The notes below the pieces were generated by a model that did no database searches, was not told the DNA's origin, and saw only the letters and a list, made by a program, of their open reading frames with translations. This document shows, piece by piece, positions 43,351 through 53,065 of a stretch of 64,000 bases of DNA. The position numbers were made by a program, and so were the translations under genes. Numbering within the stretch: the first letter of the stretch is position 1; every line of letters starts with the position of its first letter. Source of the DNA: Pontixanthobacter rizhaonensis (lineage in GTDB: Bacteria; Pseudomonadota; Alphaproteobacteria; Sphingomonadales; Sphingomonadaceae); the NCBI RefSeq assembly GCF_012972675.1, contig NZ_JABCRE010000004.1:1-64000 (forward strand). Direction: 5' to 3'.

Positions 43351-44811
43351 TCAGGTGGCCAGCTCTTCTGCGCCCGCCCATGTCGCATGGGTTCCACTGC
43401 TAATGCGGTGTGGCAGGATGATCTGGCAAACCGGGCCTTGTTCCAAATTCTGCGCATCAAAGATGACACATTCCGAACGGTCTTGCACCATGTCCGTCAC
43501 AAAGCTGACAATGTATCCGTCATCCTCTGCCGTGGCGCCTTTGCGCGGAATGAAGGGCGCTTCTGATCCAAACCGGCCTTCGCCAAACAGTACTTTGGTG
43601 GCAGTGCCGGTTTTCAAGTCATGCTTCACCAGACCGTTGAACAAGAACCAGCCTTTTTCGCCATGGGCGCTGTACACATAACGATGTTCGCGGCCGTAAT
43701 ATTCGGGATTGATGTTGCCAAATTCGACATGTTCTTCATCACACACGCGCTGTTCGGTGGTTGCACCGGTTTTCAGATTGAAGCGCCAGCGGTGCAAGTG
43801 TGGGCGCAGCGAGTGCAAGTCGATATTGGCATAGAGCAAGCTGTGCGGCGGTTCCATATTGGCGAGCGGTGCAGGCATCGGGCTTTTTTGATGATAGCCT
43901 TCCAACACCAGTTCATCGCCTTCTTCCCAGCAATTAGTCCAATGCAGGACATAAGTCGGGTCAGCTTCAAACCACATCACATCTTCAGACGCGCCATAGC
44001 GGGGTATAACAGCGAAGCGCGCTTTCTTGGTGGAATCGAATTGCGGGATAAAATATCCGTTTTCGAGTGCTTCCGGGATGGGAAACATGGGAAAGTCGTT
44101 CAGGATCGAATAGTTGGGCGAAATGGCCATATCATGTGGCAAGCGCGTACCGGGTAGTTCGATGGGCACATAGTGCTTCAGTTGGTTGTCAGGCCCAACG
44201 ACACCGTAATGCATGTGCGGCGCTTTATCGCCATAATTGAAGAACATCAGCTCGCCGGTATTTCCATCCAGCTTAGGGTGTGCGGACAGGCCTTCTACCG
44301 GAGTCCATTCCTCAATTCCCAACGTGTCGAGGCTTTCGGCATCGAGCAGATATCCATCGCCGCACTGCCAGAAGGTGGAAAGAATCTTGCCGTTCCTGAC
44401 GAGGACGTCGGTCGATGAACTGTCGCGCATATGCGATCCGATGCCGCAACCGGGTTGCTTTGATTTCTTGGGGTGCACAGTGAAGCCAGCCCATAGCGCC
44501 TCGCCAGCTTCGGCTTCGGCTTCAAATCCCTTGGTGCGGATGAAGCGGTTTTTATATTCTGCTTTGCCGGAGGAAAAACGCATCATGTGGAGCATGCCGT
44601 CCCCGTCAAAAGGGTGATACCGGCCAATCGGTTCGTGGACGGGGTTTTCTGTATTGCGGACGTAAATCCCGTCTATGTCAGCAGGGATTGTCCCTATCAC
44701 CTCCATATTATCCGCATCATATTCATCGAAATTTGGGGTCCACGCACCGGTCAAATACGGATTGTCGGTTGGCTGGAGAGTGGCTTCGATACGGTTGACG
44801 AGATGCGACAT
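43351..44811 (-). CDS. Carotenoid cleavage oxygenase family protein
   Basis: The 486-residue beta-propeller enzyme starts at MSHLVNRIEA. The four iron-binding histidines are seen in the usual contexts: LSAHPKLDG, LPHDMAISPNY, VLHWTNCWEE and SSGTHATWAG. These enzymes split a double bond in carotenoids, apocarotenoids or stilbenes such as lignostilbene with O2. Which of these applies cannot be read. The thiolase gene follows after 23 bases, then the tandem HxlR regulator. imuA diverges across 161 bases. Confidence 0.9.
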   Translation of the reverse strand: MSHLVNRIEATLQPTDNPYLTGAWTPNFDEYDADNMEVIGTIPADIDGIYVRNTENPVHEPIGRYHPFDGDGMLHMMRFSSGKAEYKNRFIRTKGFEAEAEAGEALWAGFTVHPKKSKQPGCGIGSHMRDSSSTDVLVRNGKILSTFWQCGDGYLLDAESLDTLGIEEWTPVEGLSAHPKLDGNTGELMFFNYGDKAPHMHYGVVGPDNQLKHYVPIELPGTRLPHDMAISPNYSILNDFPMFPIPEALENGYFIPQFDSTKKARFAVIPRYGASEDVMWFEADPTYVLHWTNCWEEGDELVLEGYHQKSPMPAPLANMEPPHSLLYANIDLHSLRPHLHRWRFNLKTGATTEQRVCDEEHVEFGNINPEYYGREHRYVYSAHGEKGWFLFNGLVKHDLKTGTATKVLFGEGRFGSEAPFIPRKGATAEDDGYIVSFVTDMVQDRSECVIFDAQNLEQGPVCQIILPHRISSGTHATWAGAEELAT

Positions 44812-44955
44812 GAATAAGGACTTTCGAGTCAGTAAAGTTATGCAAGTCATATAATCAAGCTGGGGTATGTCAAGCTGTTCGAGCGTACAGCACCGAGCCT
44901 TCAGCAGCGTTCCGGCTACTCGCTACTGACAAAACTCTGTTCAATTCCGGGAAAA

Positions 44956-44970
44956 GAACATAATAAGAAC
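44956..44970. promoter_or_regulatory. LexA box of the imuA-imuB-dnaE2 cassette
   Basis: GAAC-ATAATAA-GAAC is a perfect match to the alphaproteobacterial LexA direct repeat GAAC-N7-GAAC. The spacer holds a TATAAT-like ATAATA. The second half ends two bases before the imuA ATG, so a repressor here would block transcription start. Confidence 0.85.
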
Positions 44971-44972
44971 AA

Positions 44973-45800
44973 ATGCGTGATTCGATTCAAAGCCTTTCCG
45001 CAATTCGCGAACGGATTGCCGGGGATTGGCAATCGGGGAAGGCTGCTGCGTGGGATATGGCTTTGTCCGGCCATGCGGCTCTTGATAGCTATCTGGATGG
45101 AGGTTTGCGGCGTGGACAATTGCATGAAATCTTTGCCAGTAGCGCTGATGATAATGGCAGTGCAGCGGGGTTTGCCGCCATGCTGGCTCTATGCGCCACG
45201 CAGCCGCGCAAACGCACTTTATGGCTGCGGACACTTGATGCTCCGCGCCAGGGCGGGCGATTCAATTCTGCCGGTCTGGCAGAATTGGGCGGCGATCCTG
45301 CGGCTTTCCTCATGGCTGTTGCGCCTGATGACACAGTGCTGCTGCGCAGTGCGGCAGATGCGCTGCGCTGTACAGGTTTCGGGTCGGTAATTATCGAATG
45401 TTGGGGATCGCCTGCCATATTGGATTTAACCGCCAGTCGCCGGTTAACATTGGCCGCAGGGCAGGCTGGCGTAACAGCCTTTATGCTGCGCCTTGGCGCA
45501 CGGGAACAACCCAGCACAGCCGATACACGGTGGTCTGTGCAATCGGCCCCTTCCACACCGTTAGAAGCCAATGCACCGGGGCATCCGGTACTCGATGTGA
45601 CGTTGTTGCGGCAACGATCCGGCCCTGCGGGAAAAAGCTGGCGGATGGAATGGAACCGTGACCAGCGCCGTTTCCAAGACCCCGCACGCAATGCCGCCAA
45701 CGGGAACGATCACAGTGCCGCGCCGCTTTCTGGCGCTGTGGTTTCCATTCCTGCCGGCAAACCGGTTACGCATAGCTGGGGGTTTAAACGCCGGGCCTGA
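44973..45800 (+). CDS. imuA: ImuA, SOS mutagenesis accessory protein
   Basis: The 275-residue RecA-like-fold protein opens MRDSIQSLSAIRERIAGD and contains the ImuA pattern DSYLDGGLRRGQLHEIFA and LTLAAGQAGVTAFMLRLG. ImuA works with ImuB and DnaE2 in damage-induced error-prone synthesis. The LexA box ends directly before the ATG and no ribosome site is visible, so the message may be leaderless or the true start may be a little downstream. The gene overlaps imuB by over 100 bases in another frame. Confidence 0.92.
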   Translation: MRDSIQSLSAIRERIAGDWQSGKAAAWDMALSGHAALDSYLDGGLRRGQLHEIFASSADDNGSAAGFAAMLALCATQPRKRTLWLRTLDAPRQGGRFNSAGLAELGGDPAAFLMAVAPDDTVLLRSAADALRCTGFGSVIIECWGSPAILDLTASRRLTLAAGQAGVTAFMLRLGAREQPSTADTRWSVQSAPSTPLEANAPGHPVLDVTLLRQRSGPAGKSWRMEWNRDQRRFQDPARNAANGNDHSAAPLSGAVVSIPAGKPVTHSWGFKRRA

Positions 45801-47256
45801 CGCTCCGTTCGCTTTTGTGGAAAAGCAGAAGGGCGCGGTGCGTTTGGCAGCGATCAACCCATTGGCCGGTGATGAAGGCTTGGCGGCTGGTATGACGCTG
45901 GCAGATGCACGTGCGATGGTGCCAGAATTGCAGATCTATAATTCTGATCCCGCTGCGGATGAAGATTTTTTGGATCGGCTTGCAGATGGATGCACGCGCT
46001 ATACGCCCAATGTTGCGGTCTATCCGCCTGATATCATTATTATGGACATTGGCGGCAGTGCCCATTTATCCGGAGGAGAAAGAAAGCTCTCTCGCTCGGT
46101 CAAAGAATACCTTGGCCGGAGGCAGATCACGGTCCGCATCGGGCTCGCCTCTACAACCGATGCGGCGCGCGCGCTCGCAGAGTTTTCCAGCGGTCATCAT
46201 AATAGCGAGATGTGCGCCATTGAGGCTTTACCAGTGGCTGCCTTGCGACTGGATGCAGAGGGTGATCTTGGGCTGAGGCGGGCTGGATTACAAACCATAG
46301 GAGAGGTTGCAAGCCGCCCCCGTTCCGCAATTGCAGCCCGCTTTGGAACCCGGGCAGTCTTTGCGTTGGAAAAATTAATCGGCGCCGCAGAAAGCCCGCT
46401 CAACCCGCGCAGGCATGAAATCCCCTGGGTGTTTGAAAGGCGCTTTCCTGAGCCGATAGCCAGCAAGGTTTACGCTCTAAAGGTGCTGCATGGATTACTG
46501 GAAGAGGCCAAAATCCGGTTGATCGAGGAAGATCGCGGCGGACGTCATTTTGAAGCATCCTTCCACCGTGTCGATGGGCGCGTTCAGTATGTCCAAGTAG
46601 AAACTGGCCTGCCAAGTCGTGATACCAAGGCGATCACGCGGTTATTTGATGAACGGCTGGATACGCTGGCGGATCCGCTCGATCCCGGTTTTGGATTTGA
46701 TAGTGTTGGCCTGCGGATATTGCGCACCGACCCACTTAAGCCGCATCAGTCACAGTTGGAAAAAGAAGCCAGGGAAGAAGATAATTCCGCTGAATTTCTA
46801 GATCGGTTGGCGGTTCGCCTTGGCCGTAATCGGTTGCTGACATTTCGGTCCAGAGACACGCATATTCCCGAAAAAAGTCAGGTCGCCAGTGCTGCTATTC
46901 ATGATACTACGCAACATAATTGGACAGCTGCTACGCAAGCAGAACCACCTGTACGGCCTTTGCAATTATTTGACCCGCCGCACCCCATTACAGTTATCGC
47001 GGAAATACCTGATGGTCCGCCCAAGCGGTTTCGGTGGCACGGAAAATCGCGTGACGTCACTCGGTTTGAAGGGCCGGAGCGGATTGCATCTGAGTGGTGG
47101 TTGGGCGGTGATGACCCGCTTGGCGCAGGGCAATGGACGCGCGATTACTTTCGGATCGAAGATACATCAGGCCGCCGGTATTGGGTCTTCCGCTATGGTC
47201 TATATGGCCGTGAGACAAGTGACCCGCAGTGGTATTTGCATGGGCTCTTTGCCTGA
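45691..47256 (+). CDS. imuB: ImuB, Y-family polymerase-like protein
   Basis: The ATG at 45691 (MPPTGTITVPRRFLALWFPF) gives 521 residues; GTG 45658 with GGAATGGA upstream is an alternative of 532. The Y-family fold (FLALWFPFLPANRLR, IIIMDIGGSAHLSGGE, LGRRQITVRIGLASTTDAARALAEF) is kept, but ImuB proteins usually lack polymerase activity and act as adaptors that bring DnaE2 to the sliding clamp. The stop TGA shares a base with the dnaE2 ATG (47256). Confidence 0.92.
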   Translation: MPPTGTITVPRRFLALWFPFLPANRLRIAGGLNAGPDAPFAFVEKQKGAVRLAAINPLAGDEGLAAGMTLADARAMVPELQIYNSDPAADEDFLDRLADGCTRYTPNVAVYPPDIIIMDIGGSAHLSGGERKLSRSVKEYLGRRQITVRIGLASTTDAARALAEFSSGHHNSEMCAIEALPVAALRLDAEGDLGLRRAGLQTIGEVASRPRSAIAARFGTRAVFALEKLIGAAESPLNPRRHEIPWVFERRFPEPIASKVYALKVLHGLLEEAKIRLIEEDRGGRHFEASFHRVDGRVQYVQVETGLPSRDTKAITRLFDERLDTLADPLDPGFGFDSVGLRILRTDPLKPHQSQLEKEAREEDNSAEFLDRLAVRLGRNRLLTFRSRDTHIPEKSQVASAAIHDTTQHNWTAATQAEPPVRPLQLFDPPHPITVIAEIPDGPPKRFRWHGKSRDVTRFEGPERIASEWWLGGDDPLGAGQWTRDYFRIEDTSGRRYWVFRYGLYGRETSDPQWYLHGLFA

Positions 47257-50200
47257 TGCCAGGGTTCGCAGAGCTGGTCTGTGCGACCAATTATTCCTTC
47301 TTGCGCGGTGCATCGCACCCATCGGATATAGTGGCTGAGGCCATCGCATTGGGCCTCAGCGGAATCGGGATTGCAGATCGTAACACTGTCGCCGGGGTGG
47401 TGCGGGCCCATGTCGCTTTGCGGGATGCATTGGATGGCTTACCCGAAGAAGATCGCGCGGGTTCCGCCTTTCGCCTGGTGGTTGGTGCGCGGCTGTGTTT
47501 TGTCGATGGTACGCCTGATATCGTCGCCTACCCGGCAACCCGCTATGGATGGGGCAGGTTAACCCGGCTTTTGACAGTAGGAAATTTGCGCGCAGCAAAG
47601 GGTGATTGCTTGCTGCAATTGAAGGATTTGATCGCGCATTCAGAAGATTTGCTGCTGATTGCTATGGCCCGCCCGGCGAATAGTGAGCGGGATGAACCCG
47701 CTTTGCAGACATTGCGCGAGGCAGCGCCAGACAGGCTGTGGCTGGGTGCGTGTATGCCCTATAATGGCCATGACAAACGCATGATGGCGCGGCAGGCGGC
47801 ACTGGCGGAGCGTCTGGGAATTCCGATGCTGGCGACCAATGATGTGCTTTATGCGCAGCCGCAAGATCGGCCCTTGCATGATGTTGTGACCTGTATCCGC
47901 CACGGCACCACCATTGCAGAAGCGGGTAAATTGCTGGCCGCCAATGCGGAGCGGCACTTAAAGCCGCCAAAGGAAATGACACGGCTGTTCACAGCATACC
48001 CAAAGGCAGTGAGCGCCGGCGAGGACATCCTGTCTCGCATCAGATTCACGCTGGATGATCTTCGCTATGAATATCCGCACGAACCGGTTCCCGATGGATG
48101 GGAACCGCAGGATTGGCTTGAACATATTGTGACAGAAGCAGCGCAGGAACGCTGGCCTGATGGTATTCCTGCCAAAGCCCGGGCATTGATGGCCGAAGAG
48201 TTCTCTCTGATCCGTGATCAGGACTATGCATATTACTTTCTGACCGTTCACGATATCGTGAAATTCGCGCGTAGCCAGAACCCGCCGATCCTGTGCCAGG
48301 GGCGTGGGTCGGCTGCTAATTCCATTGTCTGCTATTTGCTAAAAATCACGTCGGTCGATCCGGTCGAGCATAATCTTCTCTTCTCCCGCTTTGTATCCAG
48401 AGAACGCAAGGAACCGCCGGATATTGATGTCGATTTTGAACATGAGCGGCGCGAGGAGGTGATGCAGTACATCTATCGCCGTTATGGCCGGGACCGTGCG
48501 GGGATCGCTGCAACCGTCATCCATTACCGGCCGCGCAGTGCGGTGCGTGAAGTGGGCAAGGCCTTGGGCCTATCGGAAGATATGACCAACCGCATGGTCA
48601 GTACGGTATGGGGCAGTTACGCGAAAGATATGGAGGATAGCCGGGTCGAAGAAAGCGGTTTCAGCCTGGAAAATCCCGACATCAAACGGATGAAATTGCT
48701 GGTCGACCAGATCTTGGAATTTCCGCGCCACTTGTCGCAGCACGTTGGCGGTTATGTTCTGACGCAAGGGCGATTGGATGAGATTGTCCCGGTTCATAAT
48801 GGCGCGATGAAAGACCGGACATTCATCGAATGGGACAAGGACGACATTGACGCGCTTGGTTTGATGAAGGTCGACATTCTGGCGCTGGGCATGCTGACCT
48901 GTATTCAAAAGAGCTTTGATCTGATGCGGCATCATAATCTGGGCGATTATGAGCTCGATACGATCCAGCATGAAGACACCCCGACTTATGATATGCTGTG
49001 CAAAGGGGATAGTATCGGGGTCTTTCAGGTCGAGAGCCGCGCCCAGATCAATATGTTGCCGCGTCTGAAGCCGCGCGAGCTTTATGATCTGGTCATTCAG
49101 GTTGCGATTGTCCGGCCCGGCCCGATCGAAGGGGATATGGTACACCCCTATCTGCGCCGCCGTTCCGGTGTGGAGAAAGTCCATTTCCCATCACCCAAGC
49201 CGCCACACAATCCGGATGAACTGCGCGGTGTTCTGGGTAAGACATTGGGCGTTCCCTTGTTCCAGGAACAGGCGATGAAGCTGGCTATTGTGGCAGCGGA
49301 TTTCTCGCCCGAAGATGCCAACCGTTTGCGGCGCGCGATGGCGACATTTCGCAATGTTGGCACGATCGACCAATTTGAACAGAAGATGGTGCAGGGGATG
49401 GCTGCGCGCGGCTATGAACCTGCTTTTGCCCAGCGCTGCTATCAGCAGATACAGGGTTTTGGCAGTTATGGCTTCCCCGAAAGCCACGCATTATCCTTCG
49501 CCCGGTTGGTCTATGTTTCCAGCTGGATCAAATGCCATCATCCCGCTGTTTTTACCTGCGCATTGCTAAACTCGCAGCCGATGGGATTTTACGCCCCAGC
49601 CCAGCTGGTTCGCGATTTGCGTGAGCACGGCGGAGAGGTGCGCGCTGTCGATATTAACGCCAGTACATGGGACAACAGTTTGGAAGCCGCCGATAATGGC
49701 ACGCTGGCGCTAAGGATAGGGCTACGCCAAGTTGATAGTTTCCGCGCCGAATGGGCAGAGCGTTTGGTGGCTGCACGCAGTGAAGCGCCATTTAGGTCCA
49801 TCGAAGACCTTGCCCGCCGGGCGGATTTACCGCGCCGGGCATTGCGGCTGTTGGCCGATGCAGATGCGTGCCGATCCATCGGTCAAGACCGGCGGCAGGC
49901 GCTGTGGGATGTGCGCCGGATGCCTCGCGGGGAACTGCCCTTATTCGCAGCAGCGCGGGAACGGGAATTACGCGAAGAAGGCGACGTGCCGTTACCTGTC
50001 ATGCCGTTATCGGATCATGTTGTGGCAGATTATCAGACTACGCGCTTATCGCTTAAAGGCCATCCAATGGCATTTCTGCGGGCACGTTACAGCGCGGAAA
50101 ATATCCTCAGCTGTGCAGACACAGATGCAGCCAAGAACGGCGCGAAAGTTCGCACTGCCGGGGTTGTGTTGACCCGCCAAAGGCCAGGTAAAGGGAATGC

Positions 50201-50552
50201 TATTTTCATCACGATTGAGGATGAGACGGGGGTAGTAAACGCATTGTTATGGGCACGCCATATGAAGCGATTACGGCGGGCAGTTATGGCATCTCGCCTG
50301 ATGCTGATCGAAGGCGAAGTGCAGCGCAGCCGGGAAGGCGTTGTGCATTTGATGGCAACCAATGTGATAGACCGGACCGACGATCTGGATCATCTGTCCA
50401 ATACGCATACGGCAAAGCCTGATACTTTACGATCTGACAAAGCACCCGAGCCCAAGCCTTCCAAATACAAGCCTTCCAAACACCGGGCACCCCATAGCCA
50501 CCGTCATCCACGCGAAGTGCGCATTTTACCCAAATCGAGAGATTTTCATTAG
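47256..50552 (+). CDS. dnaE2: Error-prone DNA polymerase DnaE2 (ImuC)
   Basis: The 1098-residue C-family polymerase starts MPGFAELVCATNYSFLRGAS, the PHP domain of DnaE2. Palm residues are visible in PPDIDVDFEHERREEVMQYI, with CQGRGSAANSIVCYLL and FQVESRAQINMLPRL. A C-terminal OB fold (AGVVLTRQRPGKGNAIFITI) precedes a basic His/Lys-rich tail (KPSKYKPSKHRAPHSHRHP). It performs translesion synthesis in the LexA-controlled cassette with imuA and imuB. Coupled to imuB through TGATG. Confidence 0.95.
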   Translation: MPGFAELVCATNYSFLRGASHPSDIVAEAIALGLSGIGIADRNTVAGVVRAHVALRDALDGLPEEDRAGSAFRLVVGARLCFVDGTPDIVAYPATRYGWGRLTRLLTVGNLRAAKGDCLLQLKDLIAHSEDLLLIAMARPANSERDEPALQTLREAAPDRLWLGACMPYNGHDKRMMARQAALAERLGIPMLATNDVLYAQPQDRPLHDVVTCIRHGTTIAEAGKLLAANAERHLKPPKEMTRLFTAYPKAVSAGEDILSRIRFTLDDLRYEYPHEPVPDGWEPQDWLEHIVTEAAQERWPDGIPAKARALMAEEFSLIRDQDYAYYFLTVHDIVKFARSQNPPILCQGRGSAANSIVCYLLKITSVDPVEHNLLFSRFVSRERKEPPDIDVDFEHERREEVMQYIYRRYGRDRAGIAATVIHYRPRSAVREVGKALGLSEDMTNRMVSTVWGSYAKDMEDSRVEESGFSLENPDIKRMKLLVDQILEFPRHLSQHVGGYVLTQGRLDEIVPVHNGAMKDRTFIEWDKDDIDALGLMKVDILALGMLTCIQKSFDLMRHHNLGDYELDTIQHEDTPTYDMLCKGDSIGVFQVESRAQINMLPRLKPRELYDLVIQVAIVRPGPIEGDMVHPYLRRRSGVEKVHFPSPKPPHNPDELRGVLGKTLGVPLFQEQAMKLAIVAADFSPEDANRLRRAMATFRNVGTIDQFEQKMVQGMAARGYEPAFAQRCYQQIQGFGSYGFPESHALSFARLVYVSSWIKCHHPAVFTCALLNSQPMGFYAPAQLVRDLREHGGEVRAVDINASTWDNSLEAADNGTLALRIGLRQVDSFRAEWAERLVAARSEAPFRSIEDLARRADLPRRALRLLADADACRSIGQDRRQALWDVRRMPRGELPLFAAARERELREEGDVPLPVMPLSDHVVADYQTTRLSLKGHPMAFLRARYSAENILSCADTDAAKNGAKVRTAGVVLTRQRPGKGNAIFITIEDETGVVNALLWARHMKRLRRAVMASRLMLIEGEVQRSREGVVHLMATNVIDRTDDLDHLSNTHTAKPDTLRSDKAPEPKPSKYKPSKHRAPHSHRHPREVRILPKSRDFH

Positions 50553-50748
50553 CCCGTCCAGATGTCGAGGGCTTAGAACGTGGAGTGGAACGCCTGTTTG
50601 GTTGGGCTTTGGCGGTGCTATCTTATTGGGCAAATACTATGTCTTGGGTTCCAGATGAAGGCTGGGCGTCTTCTATTTAATTTGGAGATCACCTGGACAT
50701 GCCTCGACATCGTCACAGCGTTGTGGTGTCTTGGAGGTTATGAACGAT

Positions 50749-51897
50749 ATGACACTAAGCCAGTCCATTGATCGCCTTTCTGCAGACCTGTTGGCCAGAT
50801 CAGAGGAAATAGAAGAAGCGCGGCGTTTGCCCGCTGATGTGGCCGAAAGTTTGGCCCAGGCCGGTCTGTTCAATATGCTGAAACCCGCAGCTCTTGGCGG
50901 TCACGAAATGCCGCCGCGGCACGTGTCATCATTATTGGCGCAATTGGCTGAAGCGAATGCCAGCGCGGCATGGTGCGTAATGATCGGCACGACTTCCACG
51001 CTTGCCAGTGCATATATGGATGATCAGGTGGCAGCAGATGTTTATGGCGATCCGGCCGATATCCATGGCGGCGTTTTCGCGCCAATGGGCAAGGCGCAAG
51101 ACAATGGCGATCACTATATTGTGAATGGTCAATGGCAATGGGGCTCTGGCTCTGCAAACTGTGCGTGGCTGAGTGGTGGCGCTATGATTTTCAAAGATGG
51201 CGAATTACAGCGAACGGAGCAGGGTGCGCCGATCCACCGGATGCTTTTCTTCCCGGCGAGCGAGGTGGAGTTTATTGATACGTGGCACGTGTCTGGTCTT
51301 AAGGGGACGGGTTCTGGCGACTTCAAGGTGACCAATTTACGGGTCCCTAAAGAGCGCAGCGTTTCCTTCGTTTTGGATAGTCCGCGCAATCGCGCGCCGC
51401 TGTATAAGTTCCCGCTATTCGGCTTGCTGTCATTAGGGGTTGCCTCGGTCGCTCTCGGCAATGCCAAGGGCGCACTGACTGACATTGTGGACCTCCTCAA
51501 AGCCAAACGCACTACGGGCGGCGGGCGCAGTCAATCGCAGAGGGCCACTGTCCAGACTGATATCGCCAAGGCCAAGGCTATGCTGTCTGCGGCAGAGGCA
51601 TTGATGGAAAAAGCTGTCGAGAGCGCATGGCAAGAAGCACGAAGCGATGACGCGATATCCATTCGCGCGCGCGGCGAATTGCGACTGGCCTGTGCGCATA
51701 TGGCCGAAACGGCTGCGGAGGTTTGCAAAGTTGCGTATACTTTGGCCGGGGGCAGCTCGGTCTATTTAAATAACACACTGCAACGCCGTTTCCGCGATGC
51801 CCATGTCGTGACCCAGCATATCGTTGTTTCCCCTGCTACGTTCGAGCTGGCAGGGCGGGTGTTGCTTGATGAACCTATCGATACCGCCATGCTTTAA
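50749..51897 (+). CDS. Acyl-CoA-dehydrogenase-fold flavoprotein (monooxygenase-like)
   Basis: The 382-residue protein has the fold of acyl-CoA dehydrogenases (LPADVAESLAQAGLFNML, YIVNGQWQWGSGSANCAW, GLKGTGSGDFKVTNLRVP) with a C-terminal helical bundle of the type found in flavin-dependent aromatic monooxygenases such as HsaA (GGSSVYLNNTLQRRFRDAHV). The typical catalytic Glu of dehydrogenases is not evident. GGAGG at 50733 lies eleven bases before ATG 50749 and only two before ATG 50740, so I chose the former. No flavin reductase gene is adjacent; substrate unknown. Confidence 0.86.
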   Translation: MTLSQSIDRLSADLLARSEEIEEARRLPADVAESLAQAGLFNMLKPAALGGHEMPPRHVSSLLAQLAEANASAAWCVMIGTTSTLASAYMDDQVAADVYGDPADIHGGVFAPMGKAQDNGDHYIVNGQWQWGSGSANCAWLSGGAMIFKDGELQRTEQGAPIHRMLFFPASEVEFIDTWHVSGLKGTGSGDFKVTNLRVPKERSVSFVLDSPRNRAPLYKFPLFGLLSLGVASVALGNAKGALTDIVDLLKAKRTTGGGRSQSQRATVQTDIAKAKAMLSAAEALMEKAVESAWQEARSDDAISIRARGELRLACAHMAETAAEVCKVAYTLAGGSSVYLNNTLQRRFRDAHVVTQHIVVSPATFELAGRVLLDEPIDTAML

Positions 51898-51910
51898 AGC
51901 GGCGGGCAAT

Positions 51911-52129
51911 CTATTTGTAGATTTCCCGGCGGTCGCCAAATTGCCGGACGCGTTTGCGCCAATTGCGATAGCTCGACGGTTTCAGATTGTCGCGCATCAG
52001 CTCCTTAACCTGACTATCTGACAGGCCGTATTCGCGTTCAATGGATGCAAAACTGATATGGTCGCTCAGCGCCATTTCGATGACAGCGCTCACCTCTGCA
52101 GCGTTCAGTGTTGGGGCGGGCATAATCAT
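51911..52129 (-). CDS. Small TIGR03643/DUF2805-type protein
   Basis: The 72-residue protein reads AAEVSAVIEMALSDHISFAS, then IEREYGLSDSQVKELMRDNL and YRNWRKRVRQFG, a pattern I recognise as the TIGR03643 family. It looks like a helix-turn-helix with a basic C-terminus and may bind nucleic acid; no function is known. Convergent with the flavoprotein gene (13-base gap) and 30 bases downstream of yaaA. Confidence 0.82.
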   Translation of the reverse strand: MIMPAPTLNAAEVSAVIEMALSDHISFASIEREYGLSDSQVKELMRDNLKPSSYRNWRKRVRQFGDRREIYK

Positions 52130-52159
52130 TCAGTCCAATAAGGCGGTGTGGTCGGTGTC

Positions 52160-52945
52160 TTACTTCTTAACCGGGGGTTGTTTACGGCTGAATACCATCT
52201 CGCTGTCGGTCGACGCCTTCGCATCAAAAGCATAGCCTTCAGCGTTAAAATCTTTCAAATCTTGTGCCCGCTCTACCGCATTATCCATGATCCAGCGCGC
52301 CATAAGCCCGCGTGCAAACTTCACGTGATACATTAAACGGCGTGCCTCGCCGTCTTTGACGTTTAGAAAGGATGCTGTGACCACCGGTGCTGATAGAGCT
52401 TTGGTGTCGACCGCCTTGAAATATTCATTGGAAGCGAGATTGACGATCGTCTGGTCTGCATGGCCTGACAAATCCTCCTCCAATGTCCGGGCAATTTTGC
52501 TGCCCCAGAAATCATATAAGGACTTTCCGCGCGGGTTTGCCAGTTTGGTACCCATTTCCAACCGATAGGGCTGGATTGCATCCATTGGCCTCAGCAAGCC
52601 GTACAATCCGGATAAAATACGCAAATGATCTTGGGCATAGGCAAGCGTATCGGCTGACATGCTCTTGGCCTCAAGCCCCCAATAAACGTCTCCGTCAAAA
52701 GTTAGCCCGGCCGGTTTCGCTGAATTGCTGCGGCCATCAAGATCAAAGGTCTTGAACCGTTCAGCATTCAGTTCAGCCAATTTGTCTGAAATATGCATGA
52801 GCTTTTTAAGGTCAGCAGCGGATTGTTCTTTGGCAACGCTCGCAATTGCGCGAGTGTCTTCTGTCAGGCGGGGATGAGTAATGTCCAGTGCCGTTTCCAG
52901 CGGAGCGAAATCAAGTTTCTTCGCTGGTGAGAGTAAGGTGATCAT
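52160..52945 (-). CDS. yaaA: Peroxide stress protein YaaA
   Basis: The 261-residue protein begins MITLLSPAKKLDF, the hallmark of the YaaA/DUF328 family, with YWGLEAKSMSADTLAYAQDH, LRILSGLYGLLRPMDAIQPYRLEM (split across residues about 110-135), FWGSKI and NLASNEYFKAVD. YaaA lowers intracellular free iron during peroxide stress and binds DNA. Full length, single gene. Confidence 0.94.
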   Translation of the reverse strand: MITLLSPAKKLDFAPLETALDITHPRLTEDTRAIASVAKEQSAADLKKLMHISDKLAELNAERFKTFDLDGRSNSAKPAGLTFDGDVYWGLEAKSMSADTLAYAQDHLRILSGLYGLLRPMDAIQPYRLEMGTKLANPRGKSLYDFWGSKIARTLEEDLSGHADQTIVNLASNEYFKAVDTKALSAPVVTASFLNVKDGEARRLMYHVKFARGLMARWIMDNAVERAQDLKDFNAEGYAFDAKASTDSEMVFSRKQPPVKK

Positions 52946-53065
52946 TAGCCGTATTGTACCCTGAGAAATAGATGGATGTATATATGCGTCCGGGATTGCC
53001 TAAACTACAAACGGAACACATGACGAGTGGTTCCGGATGCAGTGTAGCGGGGAACGGATACACCG

